From assembly GCA_910578885.1 (NCBI GenBank), contig CAJTSH010000051.1, positions 410-19,135 of the forward strand: a DNA stretch of 18,726 nucleotides, given 5' to 3'. Position numbers and translations under genes: made by a program. The DNA comes from an uncultured Lachnospiraceae bacterium. Its GTDB lineage: Bacteria; Bacillota; Clostridia; Lachnospirales; Lachnospiraceae. Numbering within the stretch: position 1 is the stretch's first letter; each line of letters starts with the position of its first letter. Below the pieces are notes generated by a model. It saw only the letters and a program-made list of their open reading frames with translations, had not been told where the DNA came from and ran no database searches. This document shows, in pieces, positions 7,168 to 14,943 of this stretch.

Positions 7168-7692
7168 TTACATCCTTCCGGCTAACAGGATACTTGCCGC
7201 CATTCCGCCAAACGTGGCGAGAAGCGCTCCCACCAGCGTGTACCGGGTCTTAGTAACCTTCGCTGACATAAAATAAATGGACATGGTATAAAATATTGTT
7301 TCCGTAGAGCTTAGCATCAGAGAAGCCGCCAGACCAAGGAAAGAATCTGTTCCATGCTGTTTGTAAATATCAAGAAGCAGACCGGTTGCGGCTGAGGATG
7401 AGAACATCTTCACCACGGATACCGGAAGCAGCTCTGCCGGAAATCCAATCCTGTCGGTAACGACCGAAAGGATTGAAGAAAAAAAGTCCAGAAATCCGGA
7501 GGCGCGCAAAACGCCCACTGCCACCATCAGTCCAATCAGTGTCGGCATGATTTCCAATACTGTATGAAATCCGTCTTTTGCACCTTCAATAAACTGGTCA
7601 TATACCCGCTGCTTTTGTAAAATTCCATAGCCCACAACGGAAAATATCAGAAGAGGAATGATTGCGTCCGATAGAAATAATAGTATTTTCAT
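7168..7692 (-). CDS. spmB: Spore maturation protein B
   Basis: 174 aa, the usual SpmB length (about 175-178), with a nucleoside-transporter-gate (Gate) type membrane fold: hydrophobic segments near residues 5-25, 45-65 and 150-170, and the conserved stretch VVKMFSSSAATGLLLD followed by LSSTETIFYTMSIYF. SpmA and SpmB act together in the developing spore to lower core water and raise heat resistance. GAGGT sits 10 bp before the ATG. Normally spmB follows spmA closely; here the gap to the spmA fragment is 112 bp and contains a GAATGATT...CATAAGAT pair that loosely resembles a sigma-E promoter with short spacing. The gene appears intact, but its partner spmA is broken in this window. Confidence 0.92.
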   Translation of the reverse strand: MKILLFLSDAIIPLLIFSVVGYGILQKQRVYDQFIEGAKDGFHTVLEIMPTLIGLMVAVGVLRASGFLDFFSSILSVVTDRIGFPAELLPVSVVKMFSSSAATGLLLDIYKQHGTDSFLGLAASLMLSSTETIFYTMSIYFMSAKVTKTRYTLVGALLATFGGMAASILLAGRM

Positions 7693-7804
7693 TTATGTAC
7701 CTCATTTTACTGCTATTCTATCTTATGCGGAAGATTTTGAATCATTCGTCAATTCTTTGCTGGTTTTGATTTATAGAAGTTGATTACTTAGGGTGGAAAA
7801 GCCC

Positions 7805-8095
7805 TCAAGCTCTCCGCTTCCCACCCATAATCTTACAAAACACCGCCGCCGCTACCGTGCTCACACACGTCGCAAGCAGCGCCGGACCGATAATCACCGA
7901 AGGATTCACGCTTCCATACTGGCTCCGATAAGCAATAATATTGACAGGAATCAACTGCAAGGAAGAAATATTGATAATCAGAAACGTACACATCTCATTA
8001 CTGGCAATCCCCCGTCCCCTCACCGGTCCGGGCAAGCGTTTCTCTCTTCGCTCCTCTTCTATACTCTCCAATTCCTCCATCGCCTTAAGCCCCCC
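7805..8095 (-). pseudogene. spmA: Spore maturation protein A, C-terminal fragment
   Basis: The last 97 codons of spmA are well preserved: GGLKAMEELESIEEERR, then ASNEMCTFLIINISSLQLIP, IAYRSQYGSVNP and VFCKIMGGKRRA. A full SpmA is about 195-200 aa, so the first ~100 residues are absent. The break is sharp at about 8095: upstream codons read VRVTNLTQ, unlike the expected GWAATPAGL. The nearest in-frame ATG (8224) lies inside the terminator hairpin at 8202-8237, so the fragment is probably not translated from there. No second half of spmA occurs in the window. The lack of further damage in the remaining codons suggests a recent event or selection to keep the half-gene. Confidence 0.85.
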
Positions 8096-8097
8096 TT

Positions 8098-8115
8098 GTG
8101 TCAAGTTAGTGACAC
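8098..8115. other. Palindrome at the spmA break, candidate attachment site
   Basis: GTGTCA and TGACAC are exact inverted 6-bp arms around AGTTAG, with partial symmetry further out (TTGTGTCA / TGACACGAA). It starts 2 bp beyond the last recognisable spmA codon. Large serine recombinases act on imperfectly palindromic sites of about 50 bp, so this could be attL or attR of the element carrying the triplet. Inference only. Confidence 0.4.
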
Positions 8116-8201
8116 GAACTTTGTGAAAAATATCTTGTAATAATGGTTTTTTCCTTTCTCTTATTGTTGAATAATACCAAAACAAGAAAATCAATATAAT
8201 A

Positions 8202-8237
8202 AAAGCAGGATTTCTCCGTTTCATGAGTTCCTGCTTT
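8202..8237 (-). terminator. Terminator after the Rpn pseudogene
   Basis: AAAGCAGGA and TCCTGCTTT form a perfect 9-bp stem with an 18-nt loop. On the minus strand it is followed by a T-rich stretch (TATTATATTGATTTT). It lies 22 bp after the stop at 8259. Confidence 0.55.
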
Positions 8238-8258
8238 CACAATCCACCGCAAAATTCA

Positions 8259-9053
8259 TTATGCCAGTTGTAAATCATTCTCAAGTCTTTCCACTACACT
8301 CAATGGCAAATCTAAATCCTCTGCAATTTCCTCTTTTGTCATTTTTCCTCTTTCCAGCATACGCTTTGCTGCTTCAATTTTTTCTTCATTTAAAAGCTGC
8401 TCCATGATTTTACTCATAATTTTTCGTCCTTCCTCATCTTTCTTGAAATATCTTGCCCGGTCTGCTAATTCCTTATAATTCATATCGTCTGGATCAGCAC
8501 AGCTTAAATCGTGCATCAACCGCCCTAATGGTGTATCATCTTTAATCTCTCCGTTTACATATATAATATGTGCTTTATCATTAAACAACGCCCCTGTTTC
8601 TTGAATTGTCCTGTCAATATGATAAATCGGGAGATTACCTTCAAGCACATCATTCTCTGTAATAAATACCACATACGTTTCCGCCAGCATTTCCGTATCA
8701 TCTCCCGGAAGAATGGAATTTGCATCCATTAAACTGCTGTTATATCTCGCACGTTTCGGCTTTGCCCCACTGTCGGCTCGTTGCAGTTCTACATCGTACT
8801 GTTTCTTTGACACATCATTTGTCTTAACATCCATTCTGATAGAACGCCCTTGCAGGTTCTTTATTACCGCCTGTACCTGTGCTTCTTTTACAACTAACTT
8901 TGCATCATTCATAATAATGCGCAGCATCAGTTCTACCCCTTTGGAATAATCTTCCAGACATTTTGTCATAAATTCGTCATCAAATTAACTCATTTCCTGT
9001 AAGCGTTCTAAAAGCAGCTTCTGTTTCTCTTCCCTTTTCTGCTCATTTGTCAT
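8259..9053 (-). pseudogene. Rpn-family PD-(D/E)XK nuclease / putative transposase with one nonsense codon
   Basis: From ATG 9053 (AGGAGAATAGG upstream) the frame reads MTNEQKREEKQK...LQEMS, then TAA at 8985-8987, then FDDEFMTKCLEDYS and on without further damage to 8259. Homologues I remember have Leu at that point, so TTA-to-TAA is likely. The nuclease core is preserved: SIRMDVKT (Asp) and YDVELQRAD (Glu and Gln of the E-x-Q form), followed by RARYNSSLMDANS, VVFITENDVL and PLGRLMHDLSCADPDDM. The C-terminus has a small helix-turn-helix-like end (MTKEEIAEDLDLPLSVVERL). Rpn proteins are endonucleases that promote RecA-independent recombination. An internal ATG at 8969 would give a 236-aa product containing all catalytic residues, so activity is not excluded. 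It starts 36 bp after the third recombinase and may be carried by the same element. Confidence 0.8.
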
Positions 9054-9089
9054 ATCCTATTCTCCTGTCCTTATAATATCATAAAAACC

Positions 9090-10718
9090 TTAATTTTTCA
9101 ATGTTTCCACGCTTTTGTCCTGAAACTTAAAGACAACCTCAACCCGGTTGCCGCCATATACATAAACCGCATCTACAAGCTGTCTGACAACCTCTTTTGT
9201 AAGGTCTGTTAGATTTTCTTTTCCTTTTAACAAGTTTAACAAATCAGACTTTTCATCCGGTACTGCTGTTTCTTTTGAATGGCAAGCCCTAAGTTCTGCT
9301 TCATATATTTCTATCTGCTTATTGTTATTTTCTTTTTTCTGTAAAAAACAGTCAGCATCAATCTCACCTTTTGCATAGCTTTCATACAGTGAAAAATTGC
9401 TATCTGTAAGTTTTTGAATCTGTTCCTGAAGCTGCTCCTTTTGCTCCTGATCCGCCTTGACACGCTCCTGGAACTGATTGTTATATAAATCCTGTAACCT
9501 TCCCATTTCCCCTGCCAGCATTGCCTGATTCCTGATTGCTGACAAAACAACTGCTATGAGTTCCGTTTCCTTGACATTCTCCGGGCAACATCCCTCCTGC
9601 TTCGTTTCATAGTAATATCTGCAATAATAAGACGCATTTAATCTGCTTCGACGCTGCATATTGTGTCTGCATCCACCGCACTTTACCAATCCCTTAACAG
9701 GCGAATCCGCACTTCCCCTTTTTCTCTTTTCTCCCTCACAATATACCGTCTTATCTAAATTTTCTCGATCTGCCAGTTTTTTTATGCTGCTTGTCCGGGC
9801 ATCCATGCTGTTCACATATTCAAATAATTCCTTTGATATGATTGGTTCATGTGTGCCTTCGCAGACTTCCCATTCATCTTTCGACAGGCATTTCGTTCTT
9901 CTTGAACCGACCTCAATAGTTTCCTTTTTGTGAAAAACTGTATTTCCCACATATATCTCATTTTTCAAAATTCTTCCTATGATAGAGCCATTCCACACCT
10001 TTTTTTCGCCCTGATATTTCCATTGGTAGGTGCTGCCGCTTTTCACTGCATAGATTTGTGGCGTAGGAATATCTTTCTGGTTTAAATATCTCGCCACCTC
10101 CGCCTTAATTCCACATTCTGCATACTTCTCAAAAATCATGCGTACAATAGCCGCCGCTTCCTCATCTATTACTATACGGTTATGGTCAGTAGGCGATTTT
10201 TTATAACCAAACGCCGCAAATGTAGCAAGGTATTTTCCTCTCTTACGCCTTCCCATCAGGTCATTTTTAATTTTAACAGAGTTTTCTTCGCTAAAATAAT
10301 CATACATCAGATTCTCAAACGCAACATCCATATCTGGTGTCGTTCCTTTATAGTCTTTGCTGTCAAAGCTGTTATTGACAGCGATAAATCGAACATCCAA
10401 TAATGGAAATATCTTTTCAATGTAATTACCGACTTCAATATGGTTTCTTCCAAAGCGTGAGAAGTCCTTCACAATGATAATGGACACTTTACCGGATTTT
10501 ACATCTTCCAATAGTTCCTGAACCCCCGGTCTTTCAAAATTTTTACCGCTGAATCCGTCATCTATGTATTCCTTTATCTCAAAACCCGCAAATTCCGGTT
10601 TTTGCTCCACAAACTTGCGTAGAATGAGCCTTTGATTTGTGATACTATTGCTTTCATCAACCATATCACCATCTTCTTTTGACAGCCTTAAATACAGTGC
10701 CAGAATCATAAACAGCAT
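9090..10718 (-). CDS. Large serine recombinase, third gene of the triplet
   Basis: 542 aa from the ATG at 10718, preceded by AAAGGAGGTG; a longer start at 10751 is less likely. The resolvase domain opens LYLRLSKEDG with catalytic serine S13, then SITNQ, IDDGFSGKNFERPG and VKDFSRFGRNHIE (active-site arginines). The recombinase domain follows (RRKRGKYLATFAAFGYKK, then RILKNEIYVGNTVFH), then a zinc ribbon (VKCGGCRHNM...YYCRYY...GCCPEN), a coiled coil at about 415-480, and the shared C-terminal motif GGNRVEVVFKFQD. It cuts and rejoins DNA at att sites for integration or excision. The start lies 4 bp after the stop of the second recombinase, whose last codons contain the ribosome site, so it is translationally coupled. 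Confidence 0.92.
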   Translation of the reverse strand: MLFMILALYLRLSKEDGDMVDESNSITNQRLILRKFVEQKPEFAGFEIKEYIDDGFSGKNFERPGVQELLEDVKSGKVSIIIVKDFSRFGRNHIEVGNYIEKIFPLLDVRFIAVNNSFDSKDYKGTTPDMDVAFENLMYDYFSEENSVKIKNDLMGRRKRGKYLATFAAFGYKKSPTDHNRIVIDEEAAAIVRMIFEKYAECGIKAEVARYLNQKDIPTPQIYAVKSGSTYQWKYQGEKKVWNGSIIGRILKNEIYVGNTVFHKKETIEVGSRRTKCLSKDEWEVCEGTHEPIISKELFEYVNSMDARTSSIKKLADRENLDKTVYCEGEKRKRGSADSPVKGLVKCGGCRHNMQRRSRLNASYYCRYYYETKQEGCCPENVKETELIAVVLSAIRNQAMLAGEMGRLQDLYNNQFQERVKADQEQKEQLQEQIQKLTDSNFSLYESYAKGEIDADCFLQKKENNNKQIEIYEAELRACHSKETAVPDEKSDLLNLLKGKENLTDLTKEVVRQLVDAVYVYGGNRVEVVFKFQDKSVETLKN

Positions 10719-10722
10719 AAAA

Positions 10723-12405
10723 TCACACCTCCTTTTGCATCCAACTATCAAGAACCGAAAAGCAATCCTGATACCTTAACTTTATTTCCACCCGGTTATC
10801 ATTAAAAAGCTCTATTCTGTCAACACAGATTTCTACCATTGTTTCCGTCAATTTCCTTGTATTCTGAAAGCAAAGCCAGTCCGACAATAGTTTTTGCAAA
10901 GCCGCCTGACACTTCTTTATCCCTTTTACCTCTTTAGCACAAACATTCTCCTGTTTCCCGCATAGTTCTATTTTCTCATGATAGGTACTTTTATATTGCA
11001 GAAATGCCGCCTGTGAGATACTTCCTTCCGCATAATCTGAATATTTCTGCATATACTCTTGCTCCAATAGGTTCTTTGTACTCACAATCTTTTGTCTTTT
11101 CCATTCTGTCTGTTTCAGATTTTCTTCAAAGGAATAACGAATATCTTTTTCTATCTTTTTCTTTATCCCTTTTATCAAACTCAAATGCCTGCGCATCGTG
11201 CCATACAGAATATCACACAGCAAGTCCTCTGCAATCCACCTTGTATCACATAAATCGCAGTGATTTCTATGAGTACTGCACTTAAAAATCTTGTATTGCT
11301 CCTTTACCCCATTGACAGAGCGATAAGCGCCTACCCTGACCATATTTGCCTTACAAGAGCCGCAGAACAGCTTCCCTTGAAATATATTTCTCTCAAATAC
11401 AACCGTTTGGCGTTCACAGGCAGATTCGGTTTTTTTATCCTTTGTCTGACTTAGTATCTTCTGGACAATCTCAAACATCGACTTTTCAATAATCGGTTCA
11501 TGGTTATTCTCAATAACAATCTGCTCCTGTTCCGGTACTGGACCTGCCTTTTTCCCCGCAAAAAAGCTCTGCTCTGATTGATGTCTTATAACCCTTCCGA
11601 TATAAACAGGGTTTTCCAGAAGCCGCTTAATTGTAGAACAATGCCATATTTTCAGCTCTTCTTCCGGCTTCCTATATACACTGCCTGTCAAAGCATATTG
11701 CTGTGGTGTATAAACATGGTTATCATACAGCCATCGGCTTATTGCATAATTAGAAATCCCCTCGCCGCACTGTTTAAATATCTCCCGTACAATCGGAGCT
11801 GTCTGCTCACAGATCATATAATTCGTACCACTTCCATTCATCTTATATCCATAAGGAATCGTAGCACTGCGATAGAACATCCCTTTTTCCTGTTTCGTCC
11901 GAAAGGTGCTTCCTACTTTCTTGGAAATATCCCTTGCATACATCTCATGCATAAGGTTTTTAAGAGAAATAAGCAAAAGTTCTCTACTGCAATCTGCATC
12001 AGCACTATCATACCTGTCAACAATGGATATAAAGCGCACACCTAAGAACGGAAATACCTTCTCAATATAATTGCCGGCTTCTATGTACTCCCTTCCAAAC
12101 CGGGATAAATCCTTGACAATCACACAGTCAATGATTCCTGCTTTCATATCTGCTATCATCCGGCTAAATGCCGGACGTGAAAAATCTGTTCCTGTTTTCC
12201 CATCATCAACATATTCTCTTACTATATTCAGGTCAGGACGTCTACTTATATATTCCTGTGCCAGCTTTCTTTGATTTTCTAAGGAGTCGCTCCCTGTATA
12301 GTCACTGTCCACCGATAGCCTTAAATAATCTCCAACCTGATATACTTTGTCAGTTTTCTTTGTTTTAACATAGTTCTTTCTATACCTGTCCGCTGTCCTA
12401 GCCAT
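10723..12405 (-). CDS. Large serine recombinase, second gene of the triplet
   Basis: 560 aa. It has a basic N-terminal extension of about 20 residues not present in its neighbours, then GDYLRLSVDSDYTGSDS with catalytic S31, VDDGKTGTDFSRPAF and VKDLSRFGREYIE. The recombinase domain ends in a zinc ribbon with KLFCGSCKANM and a Cys/His-rich second half (KCSTHRNHCDLC), unusual against the simple C-x(n)-C of the other two. A long coiled coil (about 410-500) and the tail DNRVEIKLRYQDC follow. The ATG overlaps the end of the first recombinase by 8 bp (ATGGCTAG). It is clearly diverged from both neighbours, so the three are not recent duplicates. Probably one of three cooperating integration/excision proteins. 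Confidence 0.92.
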   Translation of the reverse strand: MARTADRYRKNYVKTKKTDKVYQVGDYLRLSVDSDYTGSDSLENQRKLAQEYISRRPDLNIVREYVDDGKTGTDFSRPAFSRMIADMKAGIIDCVIVKDLSRFGREYIEAGNYIEKVFPFLGVRFISIVDRYDSADADCSRELLLISLKNLMHEMYARDISKKVGSTFRTKQEKGMFYRSATIPYGYKMNGSGTNYMICEQTAPIVREIFKQCGEGISNYAISRWLYDNHVYTPQQYALTGSVYRKPEEELKIWHCSTIKRLLENPVYIGRVIRHQSEQSFFAGKKAGPVPEQEQIVIENNHEPIIEKSMFEIVQKILSQTKDKKTESACERQTVVFERNIFQGKLFCGSCKANMVRVGAYRSVNGVKEQYKIFKCSTHRNHCDLCDTRWIAEDLLCDILYGTMRRHLSLIKGIKKKIEKDIRYSFEENLKQTEWKRQKIVSTKNLLEQEYMQKYSDYAEGSISQAAFLQYKSTYHEKIELCGKQENVCAKEVKGIKKCQAALQKLLSDWLCFQNTRKLTETMVEICVDRIELFNDNRVEIKLRYQDCFSVLDSWMQKEV

Positions 12406-14092
12406 TGATGCCCGCCCCCTTCATAGATGCCGGAATGTGCCCAGTAGGATTGCAGGCAATACTACTTGTAATTTTACATAAGGTTTCGTATTCATCCTGA
12501 TACTTAAAGGTGATCTCAATTCTGTTTTCTTCATAAACAGTAATTTTCTCCACTAATGACAGAACGATACTTTTATCTAACGATGTGATATTTCCTTTTT
12601 TCGTAAATGTATCAATCCATTCATTCGCAAACAGTCCTTCTTTAAAAACTGTTTCTATCTCCGCCTGCAATTTTCTGATTGTTTCCTCTATCTCTGCGGA
12701 CTTACGAGCAAAATTTTCTTTAAACTGCTCATATTCATCTATGGAAATAATCCCTGCCGCCAGATCTCTGTGCAAAGCCATTTCCACCTTCTTACACTGT
12801 TCCAGCTCTTGATACTTAGCAAGGATTTCCCGGTCATTCGCCACCACATCATCATAACAGGCTTCATTCTCTTTCATTAAAGTCAAAAGTTCATCCAGTT
12901 TGGCAACGTGTTCAATATGCCTTTTGATTGCATCCAGCAGTATATCTTCTACCACTGACTGGTTTATGCTGTGGCGGCTGCACCCTTTTCCTTTATTATA
13001 AGTGGCACATATATAGTATATGTTCTGTTTCGCTTTATAACGGTTACAACGTCTGACCATACTCCTGCCACATTCCCCACAGAACATCAAACCGGACAGC
13101 ATGAACAAAGTTTCTTCATCCGGAGATTTACGGGTGTCAAGATTTAAGAGTTTTGCCACATTTTCAAAATCCGCCTTACTGATAATCGCTTCATGGGTAT
13201 TTTCTTTTACCGCCCACTCTGTTTCCGGCTTTTCTATAACCTTATTCAGCTTATAATTGACTTTTTCACGTTTTCCCTGTTCAAGCACACCTATATAAAT
13301 CTTGTTCTTTAATATGCGGTTAATAGATACCGCCGACCATTTTGCTTTTGCATTTTTCTGAAAACCGCATTTATAATTTCCCCCAAGTTGTCTTTTGTAC
13401 TCGGAAGGCGCTGCTACACCAAGTTCATTGAGTTTTTCAGCGATTGCCGCCGAACTCATACCTTTCAACTTCCAGTCGAAAATCTTGCGTACAATATCAG
13501 CCGCATATTCATCTGGTATGATTTTATTCCTGTCCGTTTCCAGTTTTTTATAGCCGTATGCAACATGAGCGCCGATATACAGCCCGCTTTCACGCATAAC
13601 CTCCTGATGACTTCTCACTTTGCCAGATATATCCCGGCTATAATTATCATTTACAAAATTTTTGACCGGAATCAGCAGATTTACATCGCTTTGCGTAGCT
13701 GTCAGGCTGTCAAAATGATCCAGTACAGATACAAACCGGACATGATAGGACGGGAAAATTTTTTTCACATAGCGTCCAGAATCAATGTAATCACGTCCTA
13801 ACCTTGACAAGTCCTTAACAATGACCATATTCACCTTACCATCGTAAATATCCTGGCACATACGCTGAAAACTTGGACGTTCAAAATTAAGTCCTGTAAA
13901 TCCATCATCTATATAAATGTCATAAAGGGTAACATTTGGCATAGATTCTATTGCTTTTAATATCAATGCCTTTTGATTGGCGATGCTGTTGCTTTCTTTC
14001 TTGTCCTTGCTCTCCCGCAAATCTTCATCTTCTTTTGACAGACGCAGGTACACAGCAGCCAAATAAGATATGTATGAAATGTATTCACCCAT
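12398..14092 (-). CDS. Large serine recombinase, first gene of the triplet
   Basis: 564 aa. The resolvase domain has VYLRLSKEDED with catalytic S19, SIANQ, IDDGFTGLNFERP and VKDLSRLGRDYID. The recombinase domain includes ESGLYIGAHVAYGYKK and INRILKNKIYIGV; the zinc ribbon is GLMFCGECGRSM...YICATYNKGKGC; a coiled coil covers about 400-490; the tail is EENRIEITFKYQDE. The start is supported by TAGGAGGA spaced 6 bp before the ATG. It leads the three-gene operon, with a promoter at 14168-14196. Short basic or glycine-rich residues (ASMKGAGING) end the protein where the next gene begins. Confidence 0.93.
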   Translation of the reverse strand: MGEYISYISYLAAVYLRLSKEDEDLRESKDKKESNSIANQKALILKAIESMPNVTLYDIYIDDGFTGLNFERPSFQRMCQDIYDGKVNMVIVKDLSRLGRDYIDSGRYVKKIFPSYHVRFVSVLDHFDSLTATQSDVNLLIPVKNFVNDNYSRDISGKVRSHQEVMRESGLYIGAHVAYGYKKLETDRNKIIPDEYAADIVRKIFDWKLKGMSSAAIAEKLNELGVAAPSEYKRQLGGNYKCGFQKNAKAKWSAVSINRILKNKIYIGVLEQGKREKVNYKLNKVIEKPETEWAVKENTHEAIISKADFENVAKLLNLDTRKSPDEETLFMLSGLMFCGECGRSMVRRCNRYKAKQNIYYICATYNKGKGCSRHSINQSVVEDILLDAIKRHIEHVAKLDELLTLMKENEACYDDVVANDREILAKYQELEQCKKVEMALHRDLAAGIISIDEYEQFKENFARKSAEIEETIRKLQAEIETVFKEGLFANEWIDTFTKKGNITSLDKSIVLSLVEKITVYEENRIEITFKYQDEYETLCKITSSIACNPTGHIPASMKGAGING

Positions 14093-14167
14093 ACCGCTTC
14101 CTCCTAATTTTATAGTGCTGACAAACCATAAAATCAGGGTTCCACATATGAATTTAGTCCTGAATAT

Positions 14168-14196
14168 AGTTTAGCACAGATTCCCGCTTTTGTCCA
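14168..14196 (-). promoter_or_regulatory. Promoter of the recombinase triplet operon
   Basis: A -35 TGGACA (14191-14196, 5/6), 17-bp spacer and -10 TAAACT (14168-14173, 4/6) lie 76 bp upstream of the first recombinase start and just after the DUF6870 gene. Confidence 0.55.
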
Positions 14197-14212
14197 ATGA
14201 AGAAATACGCAA

Positions 14213-14226
14213 TTTCACTTGTGAAA
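14213..14226. promoter_or_regulatory. Palindrome upstream of the triplet promoter
   Basis: TTTCAC-TT-GTGAAA, perfect 6-bp arms, lies 17 bp upstream of the -35, with a further half-site (GTTTCAC) next to it. It could be an operator or a recombinase-binding site. Confidence 0.4.
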
Positions 14227-14229
14227 GTT

Positions 14230-14481
14230 TCACATTGCACTGGCAGTTTTTAATATCAGCTCCTGCAGCCGATCCGTAAGTGTCACTGTTGTATCCTCAA
14301 AGCCAATCTTAACAACATATTCCCCATATCTATAACAGTAAGGATTCTTAATCTGTTCGAGATAGTCCTTAATCTGTCCTTCCCGGCTTTTCCTTTTATT
14401 TACTTCCACTTCTCTTATATCTGCAAGTTCCTCCCTTTTTACTGTCCTTACATCCACATTTTTCATTTCTTCTATGCTCAA
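14230..14481 (-). CDS. DUF6870-like small protein of mobile elements
   Basis: 83 aa from a TTG at 14481, which AGAGGTG precedes at proper distance; the first ATG (14466) has no good ribosome site. The sequence reads SIEEMKNVDVRTVKREELADI, then QIKNPYCYRYGEYVVKIGFE and TVTLTDRLQELIL. MKxVDxRTV...LVDIRDV...QIKNPYCxxxGxxVVKVxF is the pattern I associate with DUF6870, commonly found next to integrases of clostridial conjugative elements. Function is unknown. Members usually have a Cys-x-x-Cys (PYCFKCG); here the second Cys is Arg-Tyr (PYCYRYG), so a metal site, if there is one, is lost. It is placed just upstream of the recombinase operon on the same strand. Confidence 0.6.
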   Translation of the reverse strand: MSIEEMKNVDVRTVKREELADIREVEVNKRKSREGQIKDYLEQIKNPYCYRYGEYVVKIGFEDTTVTLTDRLQELILKTASAM

Positions 14482-14565
14482 TATACATACACCTCTTTCA
14501 CTTTTCCACATTCCATTATATTGACATCTGCTTGTCCTATATGTATCATGTCCCACGCCAAATCA

Positions 14566-14943
14566 TTATTTTTTGATATGTTTATCAATGAAAATTCGTC
14601 TGTAAGATAAACTTTCATTGATAAACATATTAAAAATATCCTCACAGGTGACATGCGGGAAACCTGCCCACATTGGACTTGCACCATCATCTTTTCTATG
14701 TGACTGACTTTCGCCAGAAGTATCATTATCACGAAACTGTTTCTTCGCCAATAGAATCCCCTCTTCCTGTATAGGAAGTTTTCTACTCCAACACTGATAT
14801 TTTTTCGCTCGTGCCTTTGCTTCAACATCATCAGATGCTTCTTCACTTTCAATTCCTTACCGGAACAGACAGTCATAGCGTATCTGCTGCGTAGCTCCAC
14901 AGTTTCTCACGTCCTGTGAGGTTATTGTATATTCAATTTTCAA
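14566..14943 (-). pseudogene. Unrecognised element gene with an in-frame stop
   Basis: One frame from TTG 14943 reads KIEYTITSQDVRNCGATQQI and DCLFR, stops at TAA 14857-14859, and resumes in frame as GIESEEASDDVEAKARAKK, then KLPIQEEGILLAKKQFRDND, DDGASPMWAGFPHVTCEDIF and the end DKHIKK. Its composition is protein-like throughout, unlike the overlapping 14478-14900 frame, so I take it as the real gene with a CAA-to-TAA change. The frame also stays open upstream to an ATG at 14985, passing through the terminator hairpin as MNNVQRAFCLSGRF. I do not recognise the family. Its last 22 codons contain the perfect inverted repeat at 14576-14630. The next gene is the DUF6870-like one, so it probably belongs to the same element. 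Confidence 0.45.
14576..14630. repeat. Perfect 18-bp inverted repeat
   Basis: ATATGTTTATCAATGAAA (14576-14593) and its exact inverse complement (14613-14630) are separated by 19 bp. Pairing extends outward through a G-U and five T-A pairs (14570-14574 with 14632-14636). No T-run follows on either strand, so it is not a usual terminator. It lies inside the end of the preceding pseudogene's reading frame. Confidence 0.75.

Noticed and set aside
8096..8224. N-terminal part of the spmA open frame from ATG 8224
   Set aside because: It does not resemble SpmA, and the ATG lies within the terminator hairpin after the Rpn pseudogene.
9090..14092. Recombinase triplet as recent tandem duplication
   Set aside because: The three proteins share only motifs and domain order; their sequences differ too much for recent copies.
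14478..14900. 140-codon minus-strand frame
   Set aside because: Composition is poor and it overlaps a better protein-like frame (14566-14943) and the DUF6870-like gene.
489..14943. Stop-codon reassignment to explain the three in-frame stops
   Set aside because: Both TAA and TAG end intact genes elsewhere in the window, so simple mutation is more likely.
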